Positions 34,460-43,415 of a DNA stretch of 50,731 bases are shown here, piece after piece. Positions within the stretch are counted from its first letter, which is position 1. Every line of letters starts with the position of its first letter. Under the pieces are notes generated by a model, which ran no database searches, had not been told where the DNA came from, and worked only from the letters and a program-made list of their open reading frames with translations. Position numbers and translations under genes: made by a program. Origin of the DNA: CAZSMK01 sp964608095 (GTDB lineage Bacteria; Sumerlaeota; Sumerlaeia; MWCT01; JAGHBZ01); the NCBI GenBank assembly GCA_964608095.1, contig CAZSMK010000047.1, positions 1-50,731 of the forward strand. Direction: 5' to 3'.

Positions 34460-35017
34460 ATGGAAACAAGCGCTGAACAAATTCACCAGGGGAATATCAA
34501 TATCACTCCTCAGAAGGATGAAAAGGTAAGACTTTACATAGACCTTGATGTATGCGCATCAGGTGAATGTAAGAAATGTGAAGTTCAATGCAGCTATTAT
34601 TATCATTCGGGGAATAACGGCATTATCTCTGTGGCAGAACTTGCTACGTATTCTCTTGTCTGCCGGAGGTGTGAAGAGCCGCATTGTGTCAATGCATGTC
34701 CCGTTAATGCCCTTGAACAGCAGAAAGATAAGAATAAATTGCTTATTCGTCACACCATGAGATGCATAAGCTGCAGGTCCTGCTCACACGCCTGTCCTTA
34801 TGGAACCATATATCCTGAAAACGTGCCACTCTTGATTCATAATTGCGATTTTTGCCTCGATAGACGAGATAAAGAGAACGAACCGTTATGTGTGAAGACC
34901 TGCCCCTATGGCGCCTTGAGCTTGAAAAAAGGTGATATCGAATTGGATGAGCATACGTTTCTGGTAGGCGATTATCTTATCGTTCATTCAACTCATTGGG
35001 AATGGGAAAAAGCATGA
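34460..35017 (+). CDS. HycB/CooF-like ferredoxin subunit with four [4Fe-4S] clusters
   Basis: 185 residues, with an AAGGAAC ribosome site. Four cysteine groups are visible: CASGECKKCEVQC, CRRCEEPHCVNACPVNAL, CISCRSCSHACPYGTI and CDFC with LCVKTCPYGAL further on. This is the HycB/HydN/CooF layout, a 4x[4Fe-4S] electron wire used between dehydrogenases and group-4 hydrogenases. It probably carries electrons from the HydB/HydG-like pair, or from ferredoxin, to the membrane arm. Its stop overlaps the next start (ATGA). There is no formate or CO dehydrogenase gene nearby to serve as another partner. Confidence 0.88.
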   Translation: METSAEQIHQGNINITPQKDEKVRLYIDLDVCASGECKKCEVQCSYYYHSGNNGIISVAELATYSLVCRRCEEPHCVNACPVNALEQQKDKNKLLIRHTMRCISCRSCSHACPYGTIYPENVPLLIHNCDFCLDRRDKENEPLCVKTCPYGALSLKKGDIELDEHTFLVGDYLIVHSTHWEWEKA

Positions 35018-35937
35018 TCTACCTGGTGTATATAATTGGTTTTGGGTTCATCTTGACCGCCGTAATTGGTCTTGGTGCGAGTTGGCTCGACCGGAAAGTA
35101 ACGGCACGAGTTCAATACAGGGTTGGACCGCCATTGCTTCAGCCATTGATTGATATAGTGAAGCTTCTTGGTAAAGAGACGCTGATTCCCGAGGGTGCAT
35201 CCCGAATAGCGTTTCTTACCGCGCCTGTAGTCGGTTTGGCGAGTGTCATTACCGTTTCCGCGCTTCTTTGGGCGAATAATCTCACTCCAGCCAACACCTT
35301 CATGGGCGATTTGATTGTTACCGTCTATTTATTGCTCATTCCTTCGCTCAGCATTATCATGGGTGCATTTGCCTCGGCTAATCCCCTGGCAAGCATCGGT
35401 GCCTCCCGAGAAATGAAACTCATCCTCAGCTATGAACTCCCCTTCGCACTGGTTATTCTCGTTCCCGTTATACACGCGGGTCTTTCCTTGAAACTCGGTG
35501 ATATCCTTATCTTCCAGACCGAAAACGGCGTTGTGGTTGGAAGCGTATCCGGTATTCTCGCTTTAATAGTAGCGATTCTTTGTATGCAAGCCAAACTTGC
35601 ACTTGTTCCTTTTGACATACCGGAAGCGGAAACGGAATTAGCGGGAGGAGTTCTTATTGAATATTCCGGAGCCGCTCTTGCTATCTACAAATTAATGAAG
35701 AACATGCTTCTTTTCGTCTTACCTTTCTTTGTAATTATCTTATTCATGGGTGGAATACGATTCGAAGGTATTCATATTTTATGGGGCATTTTGAAATATG
35801 TCGGGTTGGTGGCATTGATTACGGTTATACGAAATACCAATCCGCGTATAAGAGTCGACCAGGTCGTCAAATTCTTCTGGGGTCCGGTGACTCTTCTGGC
35901 TTTACTATCAGTTATTTTAGCATTATCAGGGCTATAG
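35014..35937 (+). CDS. mbhM: Membrane-bound hydrogenase subunit M (NuoH-like)
   Basis: 307 residues from the ATG at 35014, which overlaps the stop of the ferredoxin gene; an earlier in-frame ATG at 34996 lies inside that gene. About eight membrane spans. Family marks are LDRKVTARVQYRVGPPLLQP, LIDIVKLLGKETLIPEGASR, SREMKLILSYELPFALVILV and KLALVPFDIPEAETELAGGV with LIEYSG. NuoH-like subunits join the peripheral electron-transfer arm to the ion-pumping arm and hold the charged channel through which redox energy is passed on. Confidence 0.92.
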   Translation: MIYLVYIIGFGFILTAVIGLGASWLDRKVTARVQYRVGPPLLQPLIDIVKLLGKETLIPEGASRIAFLTAPVVGLASVITVSALLWANNLTPANTFMGDLIVTVYLLLIPSLSIIMGAFASANPLASIGASREMKLILSYELPFALVILVPVIHAGLSLKLGDILIFQTENGVVVGSVSGILALIVAILCMQAKLALVPFDIPEAETELAGGVLIEYSGAALAIYKLMKNMLLFVLPFFVIILFMGGIRFEGIHILWGILKYVGLVALITVIRNTNPRIRVDQVVKFFWGPVTLLALLSVILALSGL

Positions 35938-35949
35938 GATATAAGAGCG

Positions 35950-36378
35950 ATGAGCATAAAATTACGTGCATTGCTGAAGTCCCCATGGGTGTTTCACTTT
36001 TCAACGGGGAGCTGCAACAATTGCGATATCGAGGTTCTCGACTGCCTGACTCCGAGATTCGATATTGAACGGTTTGGTATGGTACTCGCCGGTAGTATCA
36101 AACATGCCGATGTGCTTTTGATTACGGGCTCATGCAATCGTAAATCGGTAAAGATTTTAAAAAGGTTATACGAGCAAATACCCAAACCCTGTCTTATAGT
36201 TGCAATAGGCGAATGTGCCTTATCCCGGGGACTTTTTATCCCCAGTTACAACTGTCCGGTTCCCCTGGACAAAATCATCCCGGTTGACGTCTATATTCCG
36301 GGATGTCCGCCGAAACCGGAAGCCATTATCGCAGGAGTGGTGAACCTCATCGAAAAAATCAAGGAAGGAAAACAATGA
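35950..36378 (+). CDS. mbhJ: Hydrogenase small subunit J (NuoB-like)
   Basis: 142 residues, close to Ech/MBH small subunits. The proximal [4Fe-4S] cluster ligands are in GSCNNCDIEVLD, GECALSRG and YIPGCPPKPEA. The additional clusters of soluble hydrogenase small subunits are missing, as expected for group 4. It passes electrons directly to the NiFe site of the large subunit. The stop overlaps the next start (ATGA), showing coupled translation. Confidence 0.92.
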   Translation: MSIKLRALLKSPWVFHFSTGSCNNCDIEVLDCLTPRFDIERFGMVLAGSIKHADVLLITGSCNRKSVKILKRLYEQIPKPCLIVAIGECALSRGLFIPSYNCPVPLDKIIPVDVYIPGCPPKPEAIIAGVVNLIEKIKEGKQ

Positions 36379-36848
36379 CACGGGACGAACTTTTGCAGGA
36401 TATTAAAGAGCGATTTAAAGACGACATCATCGATTTTTTTGATAAATCACCTAAACGCGTATATATCGGAATAAAAAAAGAATCTCTCGTTAAAATGGCA
36501 ACCTATCTATATAAAGAGCAATCAGCCAGGTTTAATATTGCAACCGGCGTCGACACACGGGAAATTATGGAGATTCTTTACCATTTTACGTTCGAAGATT
36601 TGAATTTACTCATATCCTTAAGAGTAAAACTCGACAAATCAAATCTCGAGATCGATTCACTCACCTCCCTTTTGGAAGGCGCAAACTGGATCGAACGGGA
36701 AATGCATGAACTTTTAGGCATACAGTTTAAAGGACACCCTGATCTAAGAAGGCTTCTTTTGCCGGATGATTGGCCGGAAGGAGTGTACCCGCTTAGAAGC
36801 GATTACGAAGAGTGGGATAAAAATGCAATTCGTGATAGAGGAGTCTAA
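36375..36848 (+). CDS. mbhK: Hydrogenase subunit K (NuoC-like, 30 kDa type)
   Basis: 157 residues from the ATG at 36375, which overlaps the stop of mbhJ and has an AAGGAA ribosome site. LEGANWIEREMHELLGIQFK and HPDLRRLLLPDDWPEGVYPL, followed by RSDYEEW, are the conserved NuoC/MbhK block at the C-terminus. It is a structural subunit that packs against the large subunit. The gene is separate here, not fused to the large subunit as in HycE. Confidence 0.9.
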   Translation: MTRDELLQDIKERFKDDIIDFFDKSPKRVYIGIKKESLVKMATYLYKEQSARFNIATGVDTREIMEILYHFTFEDLNLLISLRVKLDKSNLEIDSLTSLLEGANWIEREMHELLGIQFKGHPDLRRLLLPDDWPEGVYPLRSDYEEWDKNAIRDRGV

Positions 36849-38032
36849 TGGGAAAAACGATTATACCAATAGGTCCGTTTCATCCGCTTCAGGAAGAGCC
36901 TGAATTTTTTCAGTTAATCGTTGACGGCGAAACGGTTGTAGATATCGATGTGACCATTGGGTTTAACCATCGGGGTATTGAGAAACTATCGGAACTCAAG
37001 ACTTTCGATCAGTCAACATTCGTAATCGAGCGTATATGCGGGATATGTTCCACCAGCCATCCCTTCGCTTACACACGTGCGGTTGAAGACGTTATCCCGA
37101 TGGAGGTTCCCGAACGCGCTAAATTTATCAGAACGGTCATTGCCGAGGGGGAACGGATTCATTCCCATCTCTTATGGTTCGGTCTCGCTGGTCATTTCCT
37201 CGGTTATAACACGGTCTTCATGTGGGCATGGAGAGCCCGCGAGGAGATTCTCGATGTTATGGAGATTCTCTCCGGCAATAGGAATAATTACGCGATGTTC
37301 AAACCCGGCGGTGTCCGGAGGGATTTCAAACCCCAGGATATTCCGGACGTTCTTAAGAAGCTTGATTTCATTGTACCGACGATGGAGATGTTGAAAAAAG
37401 CCGTAACCGATGATCCGGTTATTCATGCCAGGACCAAAGGAATCGGAGTACTTACCAAAGAAGAATCTATAAATTTTTGTGCGCTTGGACCCACATCCCG
37501 AGCCTCCGGTGTTGCACGCGATATAAGAAGAGATTCGCCCTATGGCGCGTATGATAAAATCGAATGGAATATGATAGTAAGAGAAAACGGGGATGTGTTC
37601 GACAAAGTCGTGGTGCGTATTCTCGAGATTCTTGAATCTATCAAGATCATGAAATTGTGTTTGGAAAATCTACCTGACGGCGAGATCGATGCAAATATAG
37701 AAAGCATCCCTCCGGGCGAGGGAATAGGTTATGTTGAAGCGCCTCGTGGCGAGACGTTTCATTATGTCAGAAGCGACGGCACGAACCGTCCTGTGCGGCA
37801 TAAGGTACGGGCGCCTACGTTCATGAACCTGCCCACTTGTAAGGCTACCGTGATTGGTGAATCGATTGCGGATGCTACCATCATCCTTGCATCGATTGAT
37901 CCCTGTTATTGCTGTACCGAACGAGTCGGAGTCAAGGATTCGAAAGGGCGACGCGTCTACAACGGTAAAGATCTTGTGCGATTATCCCGGGAAAAGACCT
38001 TAAAGATAAAGAGAGAGATGGGAGTCGAATAA
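36848..38032 (+). CDS. mbhL: Group-4 [NiFe] hydrogenase large (catalytic) subunit
   Basis: 394 residues. Both NiFe ligand motifs are intact: ERICGICSTSHPFAYTRAVE (Cys64 and Cys67) and SIDPCYCCTERVGVKD (Cys353 and Cys356). This makes it a real hydrogenase rather than a complex I or MBX-type NuoD homologue, which have lost these Cys. After the last Cys, about 35 residues beyond TER look like the C-terminal extension removed during maturation; a HycI-type protease is encoded at the operon end. It catalyses H2 formation from protons or the reverse. PHGTLR-type quinone features are absent. The start overlaps the last base of mbhK. Confidence 0.95.
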   Translation: MGKTIIPIGPFHPLQEEPEFFQLIVDGETVVDIDVTIGFNHRGIEKLSELKTFDQSTFVIERICGICSTSHPFAYTRAVEDVIPMEVPERAKFIRTVIAEGERIHSHLLWFGLAGHFLGYNTVFMWAWRAREEILDVMEILSGNRNNYAMFKPGGVRRDFKPQDIPDVLKKLDFIVPTMEMLKKAVTDDPVIHARTKGIGVLTKEESINFCALGPTSRASGVARDIRRDSPYGAYDKIEWNMIVRENGDVFDKVVVRILEILESIKIMKLCLENLPDGEIDANIESIPPGEGIGYVEAPRGETFHYVRSDGTNRPVRHKVRAPTFMNLPTCKATVIGESIADATIILASIDPCYCCTERVGVKDSKGRRVYNGKDLVRLSREKTLKIKREMGVE

Positions 38033-38033
38033 C

Positions 38034-39695
38034 GTGACACCGTTACAAAATCTAAATGTTGATTGGTTTAAATATGACAGCCTTTCTAACTTCATTGCAT
38101 TGTTCATCTGCTTCTTTTCCGTGCTCATAATTATCTATTCATTGGAATTTATGAAAGGCAGAAAAGGACTACTCTTATACTATATCTATATTGTATTGAC
38201 GATTGCTGCATCTCTCGGGGCGGTCTTTTCGAATAATCTCATTTTGTTCATCATATTCTGGGGCTTTTTAGCTATCCTGCTCTATCTGCTTATTAATTTT
38301 GGCGAAAAAGAGCATAAGACCTACACCGCTAAAAAGACATTTATAATTATCGGCGGAACGGATGCGGTGATGCTCCTGGGTATCGCCCTGCTCTATGAGT
38401 TGACTAAAACCTTCCAGATGGATGAGATGTCAGTCCAGTTGAAAAGTTCGACCGCAATCTGGGCGTATATCTGCCTTGCAATCGGCGCCTTCGCCAAGGC
38501 AGGAGCCATGCCTTTTCATACATGGGTACCGGACACCGCAGAAGACGCCCCCACACCGGTTACGGCATATTTACCCGCCTCTCTTGACAAATTACTGGGC
38601 ATCTATTTCTTGGCTCGAATCTCGCTCAACATTTTTCAATTGAACTTTGGAATGAATATCTTTCTCATGATTATCGGCAGTATCACTATTATTGCCGCAG
38701 TTATGATGGCATTGATCCAGCATGATTTTAAACGACTTCTCGGATATCACGCGGTCAGTCAGGTTGGGTACATGGTGCTCGGAATTGGTACAGGTACTCC
38801 GGTAGGTATAGCCGGAGGCGTCTTTCACATGCTGAACCATGCAGTGTATAAATCCTGCCTGTTTCTTTCCGGTGGCGCGGTCGAGAAAAAAGCCCATACA
38901 ACCGATCTTGATAAGTTGGGCGGTCTTTCACACATCTTGCCCATCTCTTTTATTACTTTTCTCATCGCGGCGTTTGCTATCTCAGGCATTCCACCATTCA
39001 ATGGGTTCGCCTCAAAGTGGATGATCTATCAGGGCATCATCGAGACAGGTAAAGATGGCGGCGGGTTATGGATATTATGGCTGATAGCCGCTATGTTCGG
39101 GAGTGCATTAACTCTGGCGAGCTTCATGAAACTTACTCATGCTATATATTTAGGACAGCCTTCAATTGAACGGCGTCTCGATAAGGAACAAAAAATAGGC
39201 ATTGCCATGCGCTTTCCTATGATCGTTCTGGCGTTGCTTTGTATCTTGTTCGGTGTTTTCGCAACTCAGATACCCTTGAACCTATTAATATTACCTGCGC
39301 TTGGTACGGATGTACAGTTCACGGGCGCATGGTTTTCGGGCCTGGCAACTCTTGCTATTCTTATCGGGCTTGGTATTGGTGTTCTTATCTATTTGCTGGG
39401 CGGTATCAAAAAGACAAGAACTACTGAAGTTTTTATAGGCGGCTCAAATATAAAAGAATTCCCATCGATGAGGGTTTCCGGAACTGAATTTTATAATACC
39501 ATCAAGGAAATTCCTTTCTTGAGACCGATCTATAGTATGGCTGAACAGAAACTTTTCGATATCTATGAAGTACTGAAAGAAATAACCTTTGGTTTCAATG
39601 CAGTGCTTCGGAGTTTTCATACCGGTATTCTAAATACCTATCTTGGATGGTGTTTGATCGGGATGATACTACTTTTCTGGATACTGGTGAAATAA
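38034..39695 (+). CDS. First Mrp/NuoL-like antiporter subunit with C-terminal lateral helix
   Basis: 553 residues from a GTG preceded by GGGAG. About 14 or more spans. The proton_antipo_M domain is marked by AKAGAMPFHTWVPDTAEDAP, PVTAYLPASLDKLLGIYF, HAVSQVGYMVLGIGTGTPVG, GGVFHMLNHAVYKSCLFLSG and AISGIPPFNGFASKWMIYQG. The tail beyond residue 450 (KEITFGFNAVLRSFHTGILN and a final span) resembles the lateral-helix end of NuoL, MbhI and MbxH'. It is expected to move H+ or Na+ when the hydrogenase turns over. It is distinct from the 500-residue subunit encoded at 41037-42539. Confidence 0.88.
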   Translation: MTPLQNLNVDWFKYDSLSNFIALFICFFSVLIIIYSLEFMKGRKGLLLYYIYIVLTIAASLGAVFSNNLILFIIFWGFLAILLYLLINFGEKEHKTYTAKKTFIIIGGTDAVMLLGIALLYELTKTFQMDEMSVQLKSSTAIWAYICLAIGAFAKAGAMPFHTWVPDTAEDAPTPVTAYLPASLDKLLGIYFLARISLNIFQLNFGMNIFLMIIGSITIIAAVMMALIQHDFKRLLGYHAVSQVGYMVLGIGTGTPVGIAGGVFHMLNHAVYKSCLFLSGGAVEKKAHTTDLDKLGGLSHILPISFITFLIAAFAISGIPPFNGFASKWMIYQGIIETGKDGGGLWILWLIAAMFGSALTLASFMKLTHAIYLGQPSIERRLDKEQKIGIAMRFPMIVLALLCILFGVFATQIPLNLLILPALGTDVQFTGAWFSGLATLAILIGLGIGVLIYLLGGIKKTRTTEVFIGGSNIKEFPSMRVSGTEFYNTIKEIPFLRPIYSMAEQKLFDIYEVLKEITFGFNAVLRSFHTGILNTYLGWCLIGMILLFWILVK

Positions 39696-39696
39696 C

Positions 39697-40260
39697 ATGA
39701 TGAGCATTGACATATTACTTGTCTTTATGATTCTGGGAGCGATCATTGCCATTGAGGTAAAAAATTTGCTCTCGTCTGTAATAGCCGTCGGCGCGGTAGG
39801 TCTCGGTGTTTCTATGGCTTTTCTCCTGCTCAAAGCTCCCGACGTGGCGATTGTGCAGCTTGATGTCGAAATTTTGTGCGTTATTATCTTGATTCGCGCT
39901 ACGCTTAAAAGAGACATAGTCCCAAAACAGGAAAAAGGACTCCTGTTTCAAACCATTGTGGTCGCGCTCTTTATTGTCGTTTTTCTCTTTGCTATGTACC
40001 AGGGGTTACGAGAAGTTCCCGCTTTTGGGTATCCCACGATGAAGGTTGCGGGAACCTATATATCAGAGGGTTTACCTGATACCGGCGCCGTAAATCTCGT
40101 TGCATCCGTTATCCTGAATTACCGCGCTTACGATACCCTCGGAGAAGCGACGATTTTGTTTACCGCGGTTATGGGAGTGTTGGCTGTTATGCGACGAAAA
40201 GGACGAATAGCAAAAAAGGGCGATGAAGAAGAGCCGGAGGGAGAAGCCATAGATGAGTAA
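39697..40260 (+). CDS. MbhD/MbhE fusion (MrpA C-terminal type)
   Basis: 187 residues. The first 80 or so form a DUF4040/MbhD segment (NLLSSVIAVGAVGLGVSMAF, LLLKAPDVAIVQLDVEILCV). After about residue 90 the MbhE-like part follows (PDTGAVNLVASVILNYRAYD, TLGEATILFTAVMGVLAVM). In Pyrococcus MBH these are two proteins; in Mrp they form the end of MrpA. The charged C-terminal tail DEEEPEGEAIDE is soluble. MbhD/E help to form the ion path at the antiporter module. The start may be either of two adjacent ATG codons. Confidence 0.88.
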   Translation: MMSIDILLVFMILGAIIAIEVKNLLSSVIAVGAVGLGVSMAFLLLKAPDVAIVQLDVEILCVIILIRATLKRDIVPKQEKGLLFQTIVVALFIVVFLFAMYQGLREVPAFGYPTMKVAGTYISEGLPDTGAVNLVASVILNYRAYDTLGEATILFTAVMGVLAVMRRKGRIAKKGDEEEPEGEAIDE

Positions 40261-40705
40261 AGAACACGATAAGGGAATGTCCATTATTGTTAAAACAATA
40301 ACTCGTCTGACAGTGGGGTTAATCATTCTCTATGGTCTTTATATTTTGGTCCATGGACATATTTCACCGGGTGGCGGATTTGCCGGCGGCGTTATTATTG
40401 CGCTCTCTTTTGTTCATTTGATGTTAGCCTATGGGAAAGAGGTCGCACTCAAAACCTTCCCGGTGAAGGTAATGGAAATTTTCGAAAGCCTTGGTGCACT
40501 TATTTTTCTCTTTGTAGCCTTGGTGGGATTTACCGCCGGCATCTTTTTCATGAATTTTTTACCCAAAGGGACGCCGTTTAAATTGCTAAGCGCTGGAATT
40601 ATACCTTTATGTAACATTGCAATCTGCATGAAAGTCGGGGCAGGGTTGGCCACTATTTTCCTGGCGTTGATCTTATTGAAAATTACCAGGGAGAAAAAAG
40701 CATGA
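40253..40705 (+). CDS. mbhF: MrpB/MnhB-like subunit F
   Basis: 150 residues, four predicted spans. The family mark is YILVHGHISPGGGFAGGVII, followed by ALSFVHLMLAYGKEV. MrpB-type subunits are part of the sodium/proton module shared by Mrp antiporters and MBH hydrogenases. The start overlaps the previous gene by 8 bases and the end overlaps the next by 4. Confidence 0.92.
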   Translation: MSKEHDKGMSIIVKTITRLTVGLIILYGLYILVHGHISPGGGFAGGVIIALSFVHLMLAYGKEVALKTFPVKVMEIFESLGALIFLFVALVGFTAGIFFMNFLPKGTPFKLLSAGIIPLCNIAICMKVGAGLATIFLALILLKITREKKA

Positions 40706-41040
40706 GTACTTATATATTATGCCTGATACTCTTCTGCGTTGGACTCTATGGGTTATTGCGCAAGCGTAACATAATCAAACTTATCGTGTGCGTTCTTATC
40801 CTTGAATACTCTGTCCATTTATTTCTTGTTCTCGTTGCCTATAGATTAAACGGCAGGGCGCCGATCTTATCATCCGAGACTACCATAACCAATATGGTCG
40901 ATCCGCTCCCGCATGCCCTTGTTCTTACCGCTATCGTTATAAGTCTGGCGACCACGGCGTTGCTCATCGCTATTGCCATGAGAATATATCAGAAATACGG
41001 TACATTCGATATTACGAAAATAAGGGAACTCAAAGGATGA
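40702..41040 (+). CDS. mbhG: MrpC/NuoK-like subunit G
   Basis: 112 residues with three predicted spans. NIIKLIVCVLILEYSVHLFL with the conserved Glu in a membrane span and DPLPHALVLTAIVISLATTA are typical of MrpC/MnhC/NuoK. It forms part of the ion channel beside the MrpD-like subunit. It overlaps both neighbours by ATGA, showing tight coupling. Confidence 0.92.
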   Translation: MSTYILCLILFCVGLYGLLRKRNIIKLIVCVLILEYSVHLFLVLVAYRLNGRAPILSSETTITNMVDPLPHALVLTAIVISLATTALLIAIAMRIYQKYGTFDITKIRELKG

Positions 41041-42539
41041 TGTCCGAAACCCATATTATACCTCTTTTTGTTGCAATTCCTCTTGCAGGGGCTTTTGCGG
41101 TATCTTTGTTTTGCAGGAAATCGAATATCGCATCAGACATCATAGGTGTTCTTCTTACCCTTTCTACTTTTTTACTCTCTCTTATTTCGGTTCAACTGGT
41201 TAACTCGCATGATATGCTCGTTTATTTTGTCGGTGGCTGGAAAGCCCCTATTGGTATAACAATGGTGATAGACGGCTTGACCTCTTTCATGCTCGTAACC
41301 GTTAATCTGGTAGCGTTCTTGATATGCGTGTTTTCTGTCAATTACATGGAAAAATATACTTCCAAATGGAATTTTTATACCTTGTTCCTTTTGATGCTTG
41401 CGGGAATGAATGGTGTAATCGTTTCCGGCGACCTTTTCAATTTATTTGTCTTTCTCGAAATAGCGGCGGTGGCAAGTTATTCGCTTGTTGCGTTTGGCAC
41501 GGAGCGACAAGAGTTGGAAGCAGCATTCAAGTATGCCATCATGGGTTCTGTGGGTTCTCTTTTTATTCTTCTGGGGATTACGGTTCTTTATACCTATACC
41601 TCGACCTTGAACATGGCTGACATGGCGCTTGCGCTACAAAGCAGTGGAGTCACTAAGGTTACGTTAGTCGTCAGCGTGTTATTCATAATGGGGTTCGGAT
41701 TCAAGGCTGCGCTTGTTCCTTTTCATGCGTGGCTGCCGGATGCGCACCCCTCAGCGCCCGCGCCTATCTCAGCAATGCTCTCGGGCGTCCTGATTAAATC
41801 CCTCGGTATCTATGCACTGTGCCGGGTGTTCTTCAATATTATCGGCTTTACTCCCTCTATTTCTTCAATTCTTATGTTTCTCGGCACGCTTTCAATGTTA
41901 ATAGGAGTATTCCTGGCAATAGGGCAATGGGATTTCAAACGCTTGCTTGCCTATCACTCGATCAGTCAAGTCGGCTACGTGGTTCTGGGTATAGGAATCG
42001 GGACACCTCTTGGAATTCTGGGTGGTCTTTTTCATCTTTTCAATCATTCTATTTTCAAATCGCTGCTGTTTCTGAATTCCGGCGCAGTCGAATATAGTAC
42101 CGGCACGCGCGATTTACAAAAGATGGGTGGACTGAGCGCAAAGATGCCTGTCACCGGGGCAACAAATTTCGTGGCGTCTATGTCTATTGCAGGCATACCG
42201 CCCTTTAACGGCTTCTGGAGCAAATTAATCATTATCATCGCGGCTGTTCAGGCAAAACATTATGGGTACGCGTTCTGGGCGGTACTGGCGAGTGTCTTGA
42301 CACTTGCATCCTTTATGAAAGTTATGAAATATGGCTTCTTAGGCAGTTTGCGTGAAAAATGGCAGCATCTTAAAGAGGTGCCCGTTTATATGCAGTTATC
42401 AATGATTCTGCTGGCTCTGATATGCCTGATCGGTGGCATCTTGTTGATTGGGGGCTTGAGCGACCTCTTTTTGGACAAGGCATCACAGGCTCTCTTACGG
42501 GGAACTGAATACGCCGCAAAGATCATGAAAGGGTTATAA
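41037..42539 (+). CDS. mbhH: Second Mrp/NuoN-like antiporter subunit H (MrpD type)
   Basis: 500 residues and about 14 spans. GDLFNLFVFLEIAAVASYSL carries the conserved membrane Glu. FGFKAALVPFHAWLPDAHPS, APAPISAMLSGVLIKSLGIY, HSISQVGYVVLGIGIGTPLG, GGLFHLFNHSIFKSLLFLNS and SIAGIPPFNGFWSKLIIIIA are the standard antiporter motifs with Lys and His channel residues. Ends without the lateral helix seen in the 553-residue subunit. MrpD-type subunits are the main ion-pumping unit in MBH. Two ATG codons at the start are both possible. Confidence 0.93.
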   Translation: MMSETHIIPLFVAIPLAGAFAVSLFCRKSNIASDIIGVLLTLSTFLLSLISVQLVNSHDMLVYFVGGWKAPIGITMVIDGLTSFMLVTVNLVAFLICVFSVNYMEKYTSKWNFYTLFLLMLAGMNGVIVSGDLFNLFVFLEIAAVASYSLVAFGTERQELEAAFKYAIMGSVGSLFILLGITVLYTYTSTLNMADMALALQSSGVTKVTLVVSVLFIMGFGFKAALVPFHAWLPDAHPSAPAPISAMLSGVLIKSLGIYALCRVFFNIIGFTPSISSILMFLGTLSMLIGVFLAIGQWDFKRLLAYHSISQVGYVVLGIGIGTPLGILGGLFHLFNHSIFKSLLFLNSGAVEYSTGTRDLQKMGGLSAKMPVTGATNFVASMSIAGIPPFNGFWSKLIIIIAAVQAKHYGYAFWAVLASVLTLASFMKVMKYGFLGSLREKWQHLKEVPVYMQLSMILLALICLIGGILLIGGLSDLFLDKASQALLRGTEYAAKIMKGL

Positions 42540-42542
42540 CGA

Positions 42543-43040
42543 ATGAAAAGTAGAATTATACTCTTCATAATAGCCTTCATTGTCTGGTGTCTTTTGAGCT
42601 GGGTACCTGATGTGCAGCATCTTGTTCTTGGGGTATTTGTCGCTCTACTGGTTGCCTATTTGACCGGTGGTTTTTTTGTGACACGACCTCACACATTCGC
42701 TCATCCTGAACGATATCTCTACCTCATATTTGTCTATCTCCCCGTGTTCTTCTGGGAATGCTTTAAAGCCAACGTTGATGTCGCTTACAGGGTATCGCAT
42801 CCGGGATTGCCTATCAAACCCGGTATCGTGAAGGTAAAAACACACCTGAAAAGCGACACGGGATTGACTTTTCTCGCTAATTCTATTACGTTGACACCCG
42901 GAACCTTGAGTGTGGATGTGGATAAGGAAAGCGGGATTCTCTACGTACACTGGATATATGTGAAAGACACTGATATGGAAATAGCAACACGGGAAATTGT
43001 TGCACGCTTTGAAAAGATACTGGAAAAGATTTTTGAATAG
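42543..43040 (+). CDS. mbhA: MrpE/MnhE-like subunit A
   Basis: 165 residues: two or three N-terminal spans and a soluble C-terminal half. VYLPVFFWECFKANVDVAYR, FLANSITLTPGTLSVDVDKE and LYVHWIYVKDTDM are MrpE marks. In Mrp and MBH, MrpE/MbhA is an accessory membrane subunit of the sodium/proton module. It begins 3 bases after the MrpD-like gene. Confidence 0.92.
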   Translation: MKSRIILFIIAFIVWCLLSWVPDVQHLVLGVFVALLVAYLTGGFFVTRPHTFAHPERYLYLIFVYLPVFFWECFKANVDVAYRVSHPGLPIKPGIVKVKTHLKSDTGLTFLANSITLTPGTLSVDVDKESGILYVHWIYVKDTDMEIATREIVARFEKILEKIFE

Positions 43041-43049
43041 GAAAGAAAC

Positions 43050-43415
43050 GTGAAACTTTTGCGATGGTTCATAGGGACAATAATTTTAGTTGGGCTTATT
43101 GCTTATATTATCTTTAAAGAGCCGCCGTTTTTATTTCCAGAACTGCCATATACCAGGATTGCGAGCAGGATGTTTTACATAATCATCTTGTCCGGCTTTA
43201 TGTGCCTGTTCAGAATCATGCGCGGACCTACCAGCGCCGACCGCATCATGGCTATTGATATCCTCGGTATTCTCATTGTCGGATTATGCGCCGTCCTGGC
43301 GGTTACCACGGGAAGATCATGGTATATTGACATCGGGATTGTGTGGGCATTACAAAGTTTTATCAGCGCTCTCGCCTTATCAAAATATCTGGAAGGAAAA
43401 GATTTCGATGAATGA
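43050..43415 (+). CDS. mbhB: MrpF/MnhF-like subunit B
   Basis: 121 residues from a GTG preceded by AGGAAAG. Three spans, with FRIMRGPTSADRIMAIDILG as the MrpF/MnhF mark and WYIDIGIVWALQSFISALAL after it. It is somewhat longer than the usual 85-95 residues because of an N-terminal span. It belongs to the sodium-handling module and overlaps the next gene by 8 bases. Confidence 0.9.
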   Translation: MKLLRWFIGTIILVGLIAYIIFKEPPFLFPELPYTRIASRMFYIIILSGFMCLFRIMRGPTSADRIMAIDILGILIVGLCAVLAVTTGRSWYIDIGIVWALQSFISALALSKYLEGKDFDE

